Notes: generated by a model from the sequence alone, not told the origin. A stretch of 64,000 bases of DNA from Photobacterium rosenbergii (GCF_003026455.1 NZ_PYMB01000001.1:186001-250000); one strand, 5' to 3'. Positions 34,901 through 43,748 are shown, numbered from the stretch's first letter. Program-made: numbers and translations.

Positions 34901-37312
34901 ATGAGCGATACGGATTTCTCTAAAATGAGACGCCGGACATTCATGAAGTGGGGGGCGGCTGTTGGTGGCGCGGCGATGGCACCTTTGCCTTTCAAATCTG
35001 TGGCAGCCGAAGAGCCTAAACCACTTGCCGGTGATACAAATACAGCTTGGTCAGCTTGTATGGTGAACTGCGGAAGTCGATGTGCCCTTCGGGTGCATAC
35101 CAAAGATGGGGTGATCACCCAAATTGAAACGGATAACCGGGGTGATGACAGCGAATTCGGCCAGCACCAGATACGAGCTTGCCTGCGAGGCCGCTCGATC
35201 AAGCACCGGGTTTACAGCCCAGATCGCCTTAAGTATCCGATGAAGCGAATTGGTAAGCGTGGCGAAGGCCGTTTCCAACGTATTAGCTGGGATGAAGCCT
35301 TTGATTTAATGGCGGACAAGCTGAAGTATACCCTCAAAGAGTATGGCAACGACGCAGTGCATATTACCTATGGCTCAGGTACCCAAGGGCTACGTACAGA
35401 CGGCAAAGATTGCTTTAAGCGTCTAATGAATCTGATGGGTGGTTTCCTCGACTACTACGGTAACTACAGCTGGGGCCAAATCCAGTTTGCACTCCCATTT
35501 ACCTATGGCAATACCAAGCCATCGGCTTACGGCTCTTATACCACTGAAATTGAAAATGCTGAGCTGTTGGTGATGTTCGGTTACAACCCGGCGGAAACAC
35601 GAATGAGTGGCGGCGGTGAGATCCACGAACATATTAATGCCCAGCGCAAGCGCAACGTGCGTACCATCATTATCGACCCACGCTATACTGATACCATGCT
35701 GGGCAAAGAAGATGAGTGGATCCCAATCCGTCCGGGTACTGATGCCGCTTTGGTTGAAGGTATCGCCCACGTGTTGATCACCGAGAACCTAGTTGATCAG
35801 GATTTCCTCGATAAGTACTGCCAAGGCTTTGATGAGAAAACCCTGCCAGACAGTGCACCTGAAAATGGTCATTATAAAGCGCATATTCTTGGGCAAGGGC
35901 CTGATGGCATTGAGAAAACGCCTCAATGGGCATCAAAAATTACCGGTGTTTCAGCCAAGAAAATAATTCAATTAGCCCGTGAAATTGGTACCGCTAAACC
36001 TTGCTTTATTACTCAGGGGACGGGTATCCAGCGCCAGTCCAATGGTGAGCAAACATCCCGTGCAATCGTAATGCTGCCAATTCTTACTGGTAACATTGGC
36101 CTTGCGGGCACGAATACCGGCGATATGCCAGCCAACTATGGCTATCCTGCGCCTCGCTTACCTGTCGGTTCAAATCCCATTTCAACCCGAGTTACCTTCT
36201 TTAAGTGGGTGGATGCTATCTGGCGTCACCATGAAATGACGGATAAATCTGATGGCCTACAAGGCGGCGATAAGCTTGAAAATCCAATCAAGTTTATTAT
36301 TTCCTGTGCCAGTAACGTGTTGATGAACCAGCATGCGGGCTTGAATCGTCAGGCAGAGATCTTGGGAGATGAGTCACTTTGTGAGTTTATCGTGGTATGT
36401 GATAACCACATGACGGCTTCTGCTCGCTGGGCTGACTTGCTGCTGCCAGATGTAACCACGCTTGAAAATACCGAAGTTAGCTCAGACGGTTACTCTTCGG
36501 GTTCGATGGCAGCTCTGTTCCCGCTTGAAAGGGTTATTGAGCCACTGTTTGAAACCAAGAGTGTATATGAGATGTGCGCCGAGCTTTCAAAGCGTTTTGG
36601 TTTACACGAACAGTTTACGGAAGGTCGCACTCATGATGAGTGGTTGGAATTCCTTTATAGCGAACGAATGAAGCAAGACCCGGCGATCCCGAGCTTGGCC
36701 GACTTGCGTAAGCAGGGCCCGTACCGGGTTGTCGCCCCGAAAGAAGGGCGTATCGCATTGGAAGAGTTCCGCAAAGACCCCGTTGCCAATCCGGTAGGAA
36801 CCCCATCAGGCCGGATTGAAATCTATTCCACGAAGCTTGAAACCATTGCCAAAGAATGGGATTTGGTCGAAGGCGACATCGTAACACCACTGCCTCAGTA
36901 TGTGGTTAGTTGGGATAGTCATTTAGACCCAAGGGCTAAGGATTTCCCGCTACAAATTGCAGGCTATCACACCAAGGGGCGTACTCACTCTACGTACCAT
37001 AATATCCCGTGGCTGCGCGAAGCCGTCTTCGATGGATTGTGGATCAACCCAATTGATGCCAACAAGCGTGGCTTGCAAAGTGGAGACCACGTCAAAATCT
37101 GGAATGATCGCGGTGAGATCCGTATGGCTGTAAAGGTCACGCCACGAATCATGCCCGGTGTTGTTGGCTTAGGTCAGGGCGCTTGGTACTCGCCGGATAA
37201 AAACGGCGTCGATTTAGGGGGATGTGTCAATACACTTACCAATCAGCGTGCAACACCATTGTCCAAGGGCAACGGCCAGCACTCCATCCTCGTTGAAGTC
37301 GCAAAAGTCTAA
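34901..37312 (+). CDS. dmsA: DMSO reductase-family catalytic subunit, divergent copy 3
   Basis: An 803-residue molybdoenzyme with Tat signal MRRRTFMKWGAAVG (residues 9-22). The Fe-S motif (SACMVNCGSRC.. ACLRGRS), the expected molybdenum-ligand Ser in YYGNYSWGQ, GYNPAETRMSGGG and DPRYTDT are all conserved. Overall it is clearly more distant from copies 1 and 2 than they are from each other; for example the loop PFTYGNTKPSAYGSYTTE is longer and WNYAGN is replaced by ISCASN. So it may act on another S- or N-oxide or selenium compound. Ribosome-binding GGAG lies in GGAGTAGAGG just before ATG. First gene of its operon. Confidence 0.9.
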   Translation: MSDTDFSKMRRRTFMKWGAAVGGAAMAPLPFKSVAAEEPKPLAGDTNTAWSACMVNCGSRCALRVHTKDGVITQIETDNRGDDSEFGQHQIRACLRGRSIKHRVYSPDRLKYPMKRIGKRGEGRFQRISWDEAFDLMADKLKYTLKEYGNDAVHITYGSGTQGLRTDGKDCFKRLMNLMGGFLDYYGNYSWGQIQFALPFTYGNTKPSAYGSYTTEIENAELLVMFGYNPAETRMSGGGEIHEHINAQRKRNVRTIIIDPRYTDTMLGKEDEWIPIRPGTDAALVEGIAHVLITENLVDQDFLDKYCQGFDEKTLPDSAPENGHYKAHILGQGPDGIEKTPQWASKITGVSAKKIIQLAREIGTAKPCFITQGTGIQRQSNGEQTSRAIVMLPILTGNIGLAGTNTGDMPANYGYPAPRLPVGSNPISTRVTFFKWVDAIWRHHEMTDKSDGLQGGDKLENPIKFIISCASNVLMNQHAGLNRQAEILGDESLCEFIVVCDNHMTASARWADLLLPDVTTLENTEVSSDGYSSGSMAALFPLERVIEPLFETKSVYEMCAELSKRFGLHEQFTEGRTHDEWLEFLYSERMKQDPAIPSLADLRKQGPYRVVAPKEGRIALEEFRKDPVANPVGTPSGRIEIYSTKLETIAKEWDLVEGDIVTPLPQYVVSWDSHLDPRAKDFPLQIAGYHTKGRTHSTYHNIPWLREAVFDGLWINPIDANKRGLQSGDHVKIWNDRGEIRMAVKVTPRIMPGVVGLGQGAWYSPDKNGVDLGGCVNTLTNQRATPLSKGNGQHSILVEVAKV

Positions 37313-37325
37313 GGAGCGGGTATAA

Positions 37326-37952
37326 ATGACTCAGTATGGTTTTCACGTTGATACCAGTAAGTGCACAGGCTGCAAAACGTGCCAGGTATCTTGCAAAGAT
37401 AGAAGTGACCTGCCGGTTGGTGTGAATTGGCGTCGGGTATATGAATACGCAGGCGGTGACTGGGTAATGGGCACTGACGGTACCTATACCAATGATGTTT
37501 TCGCCTATTACATGTCGGTGAGTTGCAATCATTGTAGCAACCCTGCCTGCACCAAAGCTTGTCCAACCGGTGCGATGCACAAGAGAAAAGAAGATGGCCT
37601 AGTTGTTGTTGATGGCGATGTGTGCGTAGGGTGCCGCTATTGCGAAATGGCTTGTCCTTATGGCGCTCCGCAGTACAACCCTGAAAAGAAACATATGACC
37701 AAATGTGATGGTTGTTATGAGCGTATCGGTACGGGGCAAAAGCCAGTCTGTGTGGAGTCTTGCCCGCTGCGTGCCTTGGACTTTGGGCCGATTCATGAGC
37801 TGCGTGAGAAATACGGCGCACGGGCCGATATTGCACCGTTGCCTGATCCTCGACTGACAAGCCCTAACCTGATTGTTAGCACTTGCTCCAACAGCAAATT
37901 AAGCGGTGATACCAAAGGGAAAATCCAGAATCCAACGGAGGTAGGAGCATGA
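37326..37952 (+). CDS. dmsB: DMSO reductase iron-sulfur subunit, copy 3
   Basis: A 208-residue subunit with the four [4Fe-4S] groups: SKCTGCKTCQVSCKD, CNHCSNPACTKACP, CVGCRYCEMACPYGAPQ and CDGCYERIGTGQKPVCVESCP. It moves electrons from DmsC3 to DmsA3. It lacks the close identity seen between copies 1 and 2 (for instance GGDWVMGTDGTYTNDVFAYYM in place of the tandem pair's sequence). It follows dmsA3 by 13 bases and overlaps dmsC3 by four (ATGA). Confidence 0.92.
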   Translation: MTQYGFHVDTSKCTGCKTCQVSCKDRSDLPVGVNWRRVYEYAGGDWVMGTDGTYTNDVFAYYMSVSCNHCSNPACTKACPTGAMHKRKEDGLVVVDGDVCVGCRYCEMACPYGAPQYNPEKKHMTKCDGCYERIGTGQKPVCVESCPLRALDFGPIHELREKYGARADIAPLPDPRLTSPNLIVSTCSNSKLSGDTKGKIQNPTEVGA

Positions 37953-38794
37953 GCCAGCTATCACTTGTTATCTTTACAGTCTTAGCACAGGCTGCTGTCG
38001 GTATGTTCATTGCCTTGGGCTTGGTTGAAATGCGGCTAAAACCCAATGCGAAGGTGATGACCCGAAGCTTTATTGCGGTCTTTGTCCTGCTGGGTATCGG
38101 TGCTATGGCGTCTGTCACCCACCTGGGCCAACCATTTCGTATGTTTAACGTTATTTTTGGTCTTGCCCACGGTAGTGCACTTAGCCTTGAGATTGTAGGC
38201 CTTAGCCTATTTGGTGGTGCGGGCGCTGCATATACCGGTATGCGCCTTTTTGATATCAGGCCAGATGTTCGGAAATTCCTGCTGCCAATCGCAATGGTGA
38301 TGGGGGTGGTATTTATCCTTGCTATTGCAAATGTTTATACGTTGGCAACTGTACCGACTTGGAACACGCCGTTTACCTCATTCCAGTTCTTAATGACGGC
38401 TGCGGTTCTTGGGCCTATTGCTGCAGCGGTAATGCTTCGCTTGCAAGCTAAGGATATGGGAGAGTTGGCGGCGAAAGCGGATAAAACCCTTGCCGTTTCG
38501 GCTGCGGCATTTGGCATTATTGCGCTGATGGGGTACGCGGCATATTTGGTATGGCTTGGTCAGCTAAACGTCCACGTAAACCCGTTTGACGTGGTGGATT
38601 ATTCATTCCGTGTGGCTCTGATTCGTGTCGGCTTGTTGATGGCAGGGATCATTTTCTGGCTGGTCAGCGCAACCAAGGGCAACCATGGTACCAAATCAGT
38701 GGCCTTTGCCAGTTTCGCTATCGTTTTAGCTTCAGAGTTGATGGGACGTGCATTTTTCTATGACGTATTTATCAGTGCGGGCAGTGGTATGTAA
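37949..38794 (+). CDS. dmsC: DMSO reductase membrane anchor subunit, copy 3
   Basis: A 281-residue membrane anchor with eight spans. The start (LSLVIFTVLAQAAVG) and SVTHLGQPFRMFNV resemble copies 1 and 2, but most of the rest differs. It oxidises quinol for DmsAB. ATG overlaps the dmsB3 stop (ATGA), with GTAGGAGC as ribosome-binding site. Last gene of the operon; a strong terminator follows. Confidence 0.9.
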   Translation: MSQLSLVIFTVLAQAAVGMFIALGLVEMRLKPNAKVMTRSFIAVFVLLGIGAMASVTHLGQPFRMFNVIFGLAHGSALSLEIVGLSLFGGAGAAYTGMRLFDIRPDVRKFLLPIAMVMGVVFILAIANVYTLATVPTWNTPFTSFQFLMTAAVLGPIAAAVMLRLQAKDMGELAAKADKTLAVSAAAFGIIALMGYAAYLVWLGQLNVHVNPFDVVDYSFRVALIRVGLLMAGIIFWLVSATKGNHGTKSVAFASFAIVLASELMGRAFFYDVFISAGSGM

Positions 38795-38830
38795 TTAGCT
38801 CAGCAACGTTATTGATTGAATAGGCATAAT

Positions 38831-38867
38831 AAAAAGATGAAGGCTGGAGTTCCGCCTTCATCTTTTT
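38831..38867. terminator. Bidirectional terminator after dms operon 3
   Basis: AAAAGATGAAGGC and GCCTTCATCTTTTTT form a strong hairpin between dmsC3 and the convergent peroxiredoxin-like gene. Confidence 0.88.
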
Positions 38868-38875
38868 TCAGTTAA

Positions 38876-39415
38876 TCAATAATCCAATGTACCGCGGATT
38901 GGGTAGTGGTTGTCAGGGTTTCTGATCCAGGCAAGGCCGCGAGTTAAAGCGCCAAGTTCAGGACGGACAAATGGGTTGTTGGATATATCAACCACGTGCA
39001 ACTTCCCGTGTTCGTTCACCACAAACAAGCCCGGCTCGGCAAAGTTATTGTCTGTTTCCTGCTCGGAGCGCGGTAGGGAAATGTAAACACCCAAGGTTTT
39101 CATTTGCTCTTCAGTTAGCCCGTATGCAATAGGGAAAGAGATATCGAGTTTTTCAAGGTGGGCTTCTAACTGCGCTTTAGAGTCTGCAGAGACCGCAAGG
39201 ATATCAACCCCAGCATCTGCGAAAGCTTGTTTGTAATTTTCAAGATCATTGAGGTACTGGGTACAAAGAGGGCAATGCTTGCCACGGTAGACAAATACGG
39301 CTTGCCAAGTTGCATCACCTTGAGGCTCGCCCAGTTTTACTTCAGAGCCATCGAGGGTTGTTGCTGTCAGGGCAGGGAAATCGTTACCTGCTTTGAGCTT
39401 CACCGAATAATCCAT
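38876..39415 (-). CDS. Peroxiredoxin-like (AhpC/TSA) protein
   Basis: A 179-residue thioredoxin-fold protein. GKHCPLCTQYL near residue 46 has the peroxidatic-type Cys in a C-x2-C arrangement rather than the usual T-x2-C. The rest follows the redoxin fold (DILAVSADSKAQLEAH, FPIAYGLT, GLFVVNEHGKLHVVDIS). No signal peptide. It probably reduces peroxides or acts as a thiol oxidoreductase. Converges on dms operon 3; their link is not proven. Confidence 0.8.
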   Translation of the reverse strand: MDYSVKLKAGNDFPALTATTLDGSEVKLGEPQGDATWQAVFVYRGKHCPLCTQYLNDLENYKQAFADAGVDILAVSADSKAQLEAHLEKLDISFPIAYGLTEEQMKTLGVYISLPRSEQETDNNFAEPGLFVVNEHGKLHVVDISNNPFVRPELGALTRGLAWIRNPDNHYPIRGTLDY

Positions 39416-39525
39416 GTTTCACTCCATTGGTATAGATTGTTTGAATTACAGTGCTCATTGTGGACACGAATACCACTATCTTCAAGTAGTTAACTTTTAG
39501 TAACCTACATAACCGAAATGAACAA

Positions 39526-39554
39526 ACCCATCGCTGCAATAAGCGGCGATGGGT
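39526..39554 (-). terminator. Candidate terminator of the ABM gene
   Basis: ACCCATCGC and GCGATGGGT form a nine-base stem 32 bases past the ABM gene's stop on the minus strand. Confidence 0.6.
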
Positions 39555-39585
39555 AATATTTTGGGGAGTGAATCAGAGCGGTAAT

Positions 39586-39876
39586 TTAAGCAATTTGAGA
39601 CATTTCATTGACAGTGAATTGTTCCACACACCCTTCAGTTGCAGCCAAGTAATCAGCAAGGTGCTTGTTGCCCATGTGCTGTTGCCATAATTCACGTGAT
39701 GTCCAGTTTTCAAAAAACAGGAAGTGTGCAGGGTTTTCATTGTCTTGGTGAAGATCGTAGTTGATGCAACCATCTTCAGCTCGGGTCACATCGATAAGCT
39801 TTAATAGCTCTGCTTTGACGAGTTCAATTTTATCTTGTTTGGCGATGATGTTGGCAACAATGGTTAGCTTGGTCAT
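39586..39876 (-). CDS. Antibiotic-biosynthesis-monooxygenase-fold (YgiN-like) protein
   Basis: A 96-residue ABM-domain protein. The motif VTRAEDGCINYDLHQD at about residues 29-44 and FLFFENWTSRELWQQHM (51-67) are typical of YgiN-type quinol monooxygenase-like proteins. I start at 39876, where GAGGAAG lies five bases upstream; the frame is open for 41 more codons without a ribosome-binding site. It may act on quinols or detoxify small aromatics. Monocistronic. Confidence 0.83.
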   Translation of the reverse strand: MTKLTIVANIIAKQDKIELVKAELLKLIDVTRAEDGCINYDLHQDNENPAHFLFFENWTSRELWQQHMGNKHLADYLAATEGCVEQFTVNEMSQIA

Positions 39877-40151
39877 GGGACTTCCTCTATTCGAAAAAAA
39901 AATGATTGTCTGTAATGCCGGCGTGTGCCGTGCTGATGTATTGAATAGTAGATGCAGTAAGCCTGCCTGAAAACAGGAGAACCTTTGATATATTCTCAAA
40001 TTAAATTTGAAAATAAACCATACTTTTCTGCTAGCTGCCCGAGCCAGTTTGACCCGTTACGCTAGTTATTAGCCCCTCTCTACCCAATTCAAGTACAAAT
40101 ATAATCTACCATTAGCATATTAGGGTGGGGCAAGAGTAAAGGTGGGAAAAC

Positions 40152-41003
40152 ATGGCAGAAGAAAACTATCACATCAAAGTTATGTCGAAGCAGAATCTAG
40201 CAACAGCGATTGATTGGGCGGTTGCTGAAGGTTGGAATCCGGGGCTACATGATATCGAGTCATTTTATGCGGCAGATCCGAATGGCTTTCTAATGGGTTT
40301 TCTAGGTGATGAGGCGATAGCCTCAATCTCTGTAGTGAAGTATGACAATAGCTATGGCTTTCTGGGTTTCTATATCGTAAAGCCAGAGTTTCGAGGCAAA
40401 GGTTATGGTCTCAAGCTATGGCAGGCAGGTCTGCAATATCTCGAAGGCTGTAATGTGGGGTTAGACGGCGTTGTTGAGCAGCAGGGCAACTATAAACAAT
40501 CAGGATTTAAACTCGCTTATGGCAATATCCGTTTTGAAGGCTTTGGTGGGGGTGATGAGCCTGAAGGTATTGGCTTGGTTGATCTCAATGAACTGTCATT
40601 TAGTGAAGTTCAGGACTATGATTCCGCTTTTTTCCCTACGGAAAGGCATGTTTTTTTAAAACACTGGATAGGACAAACTGGATCTAGTGCATTGGGTATT
40701 AAACAAGCAGGTAAACTGGTGGGTTATGGAGTGATCCGCCCATGTCGAAATGGCTTTAAGATCGGGCCGCTTTTTGCTGATGATGCCTTGTTAGCTGAGG
40801 AACTCTTTCTCGCCCTTAAGTCCAAAGCAACGCCAACAGAGAATGTATATCTTGATGTGCCGGAAGTGAACCTAGCTGGTGTGGCTTTGGCTGAAAAATA
40901 TAGCATGGAGCCTGTTTTTACTACCGCCCGCATGTATACCGGCGAAACCCCTGAGATTTCAGTCAACCGAACGTTCGGTGTCACCACTTTCGAACTCGGT
41001 TAG
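40152..41003 (+). CDS. GNAT acetyltransferase (YitH-like two-domain)
   Basis: A 283-residue enzyme. The first domain (about 8-130) has the acetyl-CoA motif YIVKPEFRGKGYGLKLW. A second, shorter GNAT-like domain (about 165-275) follows with YGVIRPCRNGFKIGPLFA, as in Acetyltransf_18-type proteins. The acceptor is unknown. Start ATG 40152 follows a Gly/Lys-rich AGGTGGGAAAAC region. Monocistronic; an imperfect hairpin follows. Confidence 0.82.
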   Translation: MAEENYHIKVMSKQNLATAIDWAVAEGWNPGLHDIESFYAADPNGFLMGFLGDEAIASISVVKYDNSYGFLGFYIVKPEFRGKGYGLKLWQAGLQYLEGCNVGLDGVVEQQGNYKQSGFKLAYGNIRFEGFGGGDEPEGIGLVDLNELSFSEVQDYDSAFFPTERHVFLKHWIGQTGSSALGIKQAGKLVGYGVIRPCRNGFKIGPLFADDALLAEELFLALKSKATPTENVYLDVPEVNLAGVALAEKYSMEPVFTTARMYTGETPEISVNRTFGVTTFELG

Positions 41004-41018
41004 AAGACGCGATAGCCA

Positions 41019-41056
41019 GCCCAACCCTTTTTCATTTTCATGTTCAAAGGTTGGGC
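41019..41056. terminator. Candidate bidirectional terminator
   Basis: GCCCAACCCTTT and AAAGGTTGGGC pair with one bulged C, between the convergent GNAT and GGGtGRT genes. No T-run is present. Confidence 0.45.
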
Positions 41057-41086
41057 CAAAGCTTAGATAGTTTGCACAAGCTTCTC

Positions 41087-42100
41087 TTAATGAGTAGCTG
41101 GTTTTAAAGCCTGTTCAATAGCTACAGCCACCGCAACCGTTGCGCCAACCATTGGGTTGTTGCCCATACCGACCAATCCCATCATCTCAACATGGGCAGG
41201 TACGGATGATGAGCCGGCAAATTGGGCATCACAGTGCATCCTTCCCATGGTATCAGTCATTCCATACGAAGCCGGGCCTGCTGCCACATTATCGGGGTGG
41301 AGGGTACGGCCAGTGCCGCCACCGGATGCGACCGAAAAATACGGTTTGCTTTGTTCCAACCGTTCTTTCTTATAAGTACCTGCGACGGGGTGTTGGAAGC
41401 GGGTCGGGTTGGTTGAATTACCTGTTATTGATATATCAACATTTTCACGATGCATAATAGCTACGCCTTCCTGTACATCGTCGGCACCGTAGCAGTTGAT
41501 TTCGCCTCGTGGCCCCGGTGAAAAGCGGCGCTCTGAAACAACATTGAGCTTCCTTGTGTAGTAATCATACTGGGTTTGGACATAATTAAAGCCATTGATT
41601 CGGGAAATTAAGTAGGCAGCATCTTTGCCAAGACCATTGAGGATCACCCGAAGTGGTTGGCGGCGGACTTTATTGGCATTGAGGGCAATTTTGATTGCGC
41701 CCTCTGCCGCAGCATAAGACTCATGGCCGGCGAGAAAACAGAAGCATTGTGTATCTTCACTGAGTAGGCGTGCGGCTAATTTCCCATGTCCTAATCCGAC
41801 CATACGTTGGTCAGCGACCGAGCCCGGAATACAGAAAGCTTGCAAGCCTTGCCCGATATCTTCTGCCGCTTCAGCGGCGCTTTTGCATTCATCTTTTAAT
41901 GCAATGGCGGCCCCTAGTACATAAGCCCAAGCTGCATTTTCAAATGCAATAGGTTGGGTTTCTTTGACGATTTTGTAGGGGTTAACCTTGTGTTCTATGC
42001 AATAGTCTAGGGCGTCGTTCAGAGAGGTGAAGCCGTACTGCTCCAGCAATGGCTGGATTTGGTTAATGCGGCGGTCGTAGTTTTCGAATAAAGCGGCCAT
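41087..42100 (-). CDS. GGGtGRT family protein of unknown function
   Basis: A 337-residue cytoplasmic protein. The motif SGGGTGRTLHPDN at about residues 240-252 names the family (PF14057). Members are found in diverse bacteria and archaea and have no known activity. I start at 42100 (MAALFENYDRR), where GAGGA lies seven bases upstream; an open stretch of 44 codons beyond overlaps the upstream gene. It comes 82 bases after the NifU-like gene on the same strand, so they are one operon. The motif recalls a phosphate- or nucleotide-binding loop, but that is only a guess. Confidence 0.8.
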   Translation of the reverse strand: MAALFENYDRRINQIQPLLEQYGFTSLNDALDYCIEHKVNPYKIVKETQPIAFENAAWAYVLGAAIALKDECKSAAEAAEDIGQGLQAFCIPGSVADQRMVGLGHGKLAARLLSEDTQCFCFLAGHESYAAAEGAIKIALNANKVRRQPLRVILNGLGKDAAYLISRINGFNYVQTQYDYYTRKLNVVSERRFSPGPRGEINCYGADDVQEGVAIMHRENVDISITGNSTNPTRFQHPVAGTYKKERLEQSKPYFSVASGGGTGRTLHPDNVAAGPASYGMTDTMGRMHCDAQFAGSSSVPAHVEMMGLVGMGNNPMVGATVAVAVAIEQALKPATH

Positions 42101-42182
42101 GATGATGTCCTCGGGAAGTTTAATTCTTGCTATACGGTCGGTGACGCTGTCACTCTTGGTGCAAAGGTAATCACTAATCTTG

Positions 42183-42875
42183 TTATTGCTGGCGTGGGTC
42201 AATGGTTTTGACTGCCTCGTCGAATCGACCATACTGGCCAGTTGCTAACTGCATGGCTTGTTCGGCAGCGGTCCCTTTGGCGATGGACTCCATCATTTTC
42301 CCCAGGTTGACGAATCGGTAACCGATAATTTCATCATTTTCATCCAAGGCCAGTTCGGTTACATACCCTTCGGCCATTTCCATATAACGTGGCCCCTTGG
42401 CACGCGTACCGTAATGGGTGCCTACCTGGCTGCGCAAGCCTTTCCCTAAATCTTCAAGACCGGCACCAATGGGTAGGCCATCCAATGAGAAGGCGGTTTG
42501 AGTTCGGCCATAGACATACTGCAGGAAGATTTCGCGCATCGCGACGTTGATGGCATCACACACCAAATCAGTATTCAGTGCCTCAAGAATGGTTTTGCCA
42601 GTGATAAGCTCGGAAGCCATTGCCGCAGAGTGGGTCATACCCGAGCAGCCAATGGTTTCAATAAGGGCCTCTTCGATAACGCCGTCTTTGACATTAAGGG
42701 TAAGTTTGGCCGCGCCCTGCTGAGGAGCACAAGTGCCAACGCCGTGGCTGACCCCGGAAATAGCGATAACATCTTTGGGGTGAACCCAGCGTCCTTCGAC
42801 AGGGATAGGGGATGATTGATGTTGAGGCCCTCTCTGGATAGGGCACATGTTTTGGATTTCAGTTGAATATTGCAT
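42183..42875 (-). CDS. NifU/IscU-like iron-sulfur scaffold-type protein
   Basis: A 230-residue protein resembling the scaffold fold: IGCSGMTHSAAMASELITGKT near residue 75 carries the conserved Cys and the ELITGKT helix of U-type scaffolds. Another Cys is in GVGTCAPQQGA (about 49). The third scaffold Cys seems not to be in its usual place, so it may not build clusters in the standard way. It pairs with the GGGtGRT gene, a partnership seen in other genomes as far as I recall. A structured leader with a 24-codon frame precedes it. Confidence 0.7.
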   Translation of the reverse strand: MQYSTEIQNMCPIQRGPQHQSSPIPVEGRWVHPKDVIAISGVSHGVGTCAPQQGAAKLTLNVKDGVIEEALIETIGCSGMTHSAAMASELITGKTILEALNTDLVCDAINVAMREIFLQYVYGRTQTAFSLDGLPIGAGLEDLGKGLRSQVGTHYGTRAKGPRYMEMAEGYVTELALDENDEIIGYRFVNLGKMMESIAKGTAAEQAMQLATGQYGRFDEAVKTIDPRQQ

Positions 42876-43093
42876 TGCTTTTGCTCATCTCTAACAGGTG
42901 TACTTTTGAGCAAAGAATGGAGGGGGAGTTTTAACGCTAACAACATACCTAGATGCACTGTGAGAGCACAGTGTCATTAAAGATCCCCGGCCATTCATTG
43001 CCGTTGTTGTTAGACGTCATCATCCCAGTAGGGCGGTTAAAGGAGGAACATCATCTCCCATCAACAAATGCTTTGTTGATGGGATTAACTATA
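42876..43093 (-). ncRNA. Candidate structured leader of the NifU-like/GGGtGRT operon
   Basis: On the minus strand a TATAGT -10-like box (43088-43093) is followed at once by a perfect 12-base hairpin (43057-43083). Downstream, CTAACAAC (42937-42944) pairs with GTTGTTAG (43006-43013) around an inner 7-base hairpin CACTGTG/CACAGTG (42956-42973). The leader is about 200 bases. I do not recognise a known riboswitch. The -35 match is poor. Confidence 0.45.
42949..43023 (-). CDS. Possible 24-residue upstream ORF in the leader
   Basis: ATGATG to TAG encodes MMTSNNNGNEWPGIFNDT.. and ends in SQCI. Its codons run through the stems of the leader, so translation would alter folding. It lacks a good ribosome-binding site (CTGGG just before ATG). 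A five-codon frame (MMFLL) with the same GGGA..ATGATG start lies 43 bases upstream. Both could be leader peptides or chance. Confidence 0.3.
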   Translation of the reverse strand: MMTSNNNGNEWPGIFNDTVLSQCI

Positions 43094-43337
43094 CGCCAGT
43101 GGCGAGAAAATGAACTATCTGAATGAAGAATCCTAGATTGCAAAACTGGAATAGTTTTTTTGCTCTAGTTGAAATGTAAGGGGATCTTTCGAGGGTTACC
43201 TACAATTCAATCACTTAATAAGTACCATTAATATCTTTATGGTTTTTGACTGTCTGCTTGACGAAATTTTACAGAAATCGAACATTGTTTTTCGTTGTGA
43301 AGGGTAATCTTTCGGCATAAAAGAGTGGAGTAAAACC

Positions 43338-43748
43338 ATGAAAATACAACTTAGAGCGGAATCAAAGCAATCAACTAAGGCATCAAAGTCTTGGAAAAAA
43401 AGCCTAATGGTAGGTGTTATGTCAATGGCCGTGATGTCGGTGGGTTTAACCGTACCAAGTGTCGCTGAGGCAAAAGGTCATAAACATGGACACCACCACC
43501 ATCACAAACACAAGCATCATAAACATAAGCATAAACACCATGTCGTGGTGGTGAAGCCTAAACCTAAAAGGCATAAGAAGAAGGTGGTAGTTGTACATAA
43601 GTACCCTAAGCACCGTCACTATCACCGCAGTCGTCTCCCTGAAATCGCTACATTTGCTGTGATTGCAGGTGCTACCTACGCCATTATCGATAATCACTAC
43701 TACAAACGCCGTGGTGATAACTATGAATATGTGGCTAAACCACGATAG
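43338..43748 (+). CDS. Exported His/Lys-rich protein
   Basis: A 136-residue protein. Residues 22-48 are a signal peptide (SLMVGVMSMAVMSVGL.., cleavage near AEA-KG). A His-Lys run follows (GHKHGHHHHHKHKHHKHKHK), then VVVVKPKPKRHKKKVVVVHK, and a hydrophobic segment near 105-118 (IATFAVIAGATYAI). It ends in aromatic and basic residues. His density suggests metal or nucleic-acid/LPS binding in the periplasm. GGAG lies nine bases before ATG. No family recognised; function unknown. Standing alone. Confidence 0.72.
   Translation: MKIQLRAESKQSTKASKSWKKSLMVGVMSMAVMSVGLTVPSVAEAKGHKHGHHHHHKHKHHKHKHKHHVVVVKPKPKRHKKKVVVVHKYPKHRHYHRSRLPEIATFAVIAGATYAIIDNHYYKRRGDNYEYVAKPR

Noticed and set aside
42635..42958. 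107-codon frame overlapping the NifU-like gene and its leader
   Set aside because: Different frame of the NifU-like gene; no protein features.
43057..43083. Perfect hairpin considered as a terminator
   Set aside because: No T-run on either side, and it lies just after a -10-like box, so a 5' stabilising hairpin is more likely.
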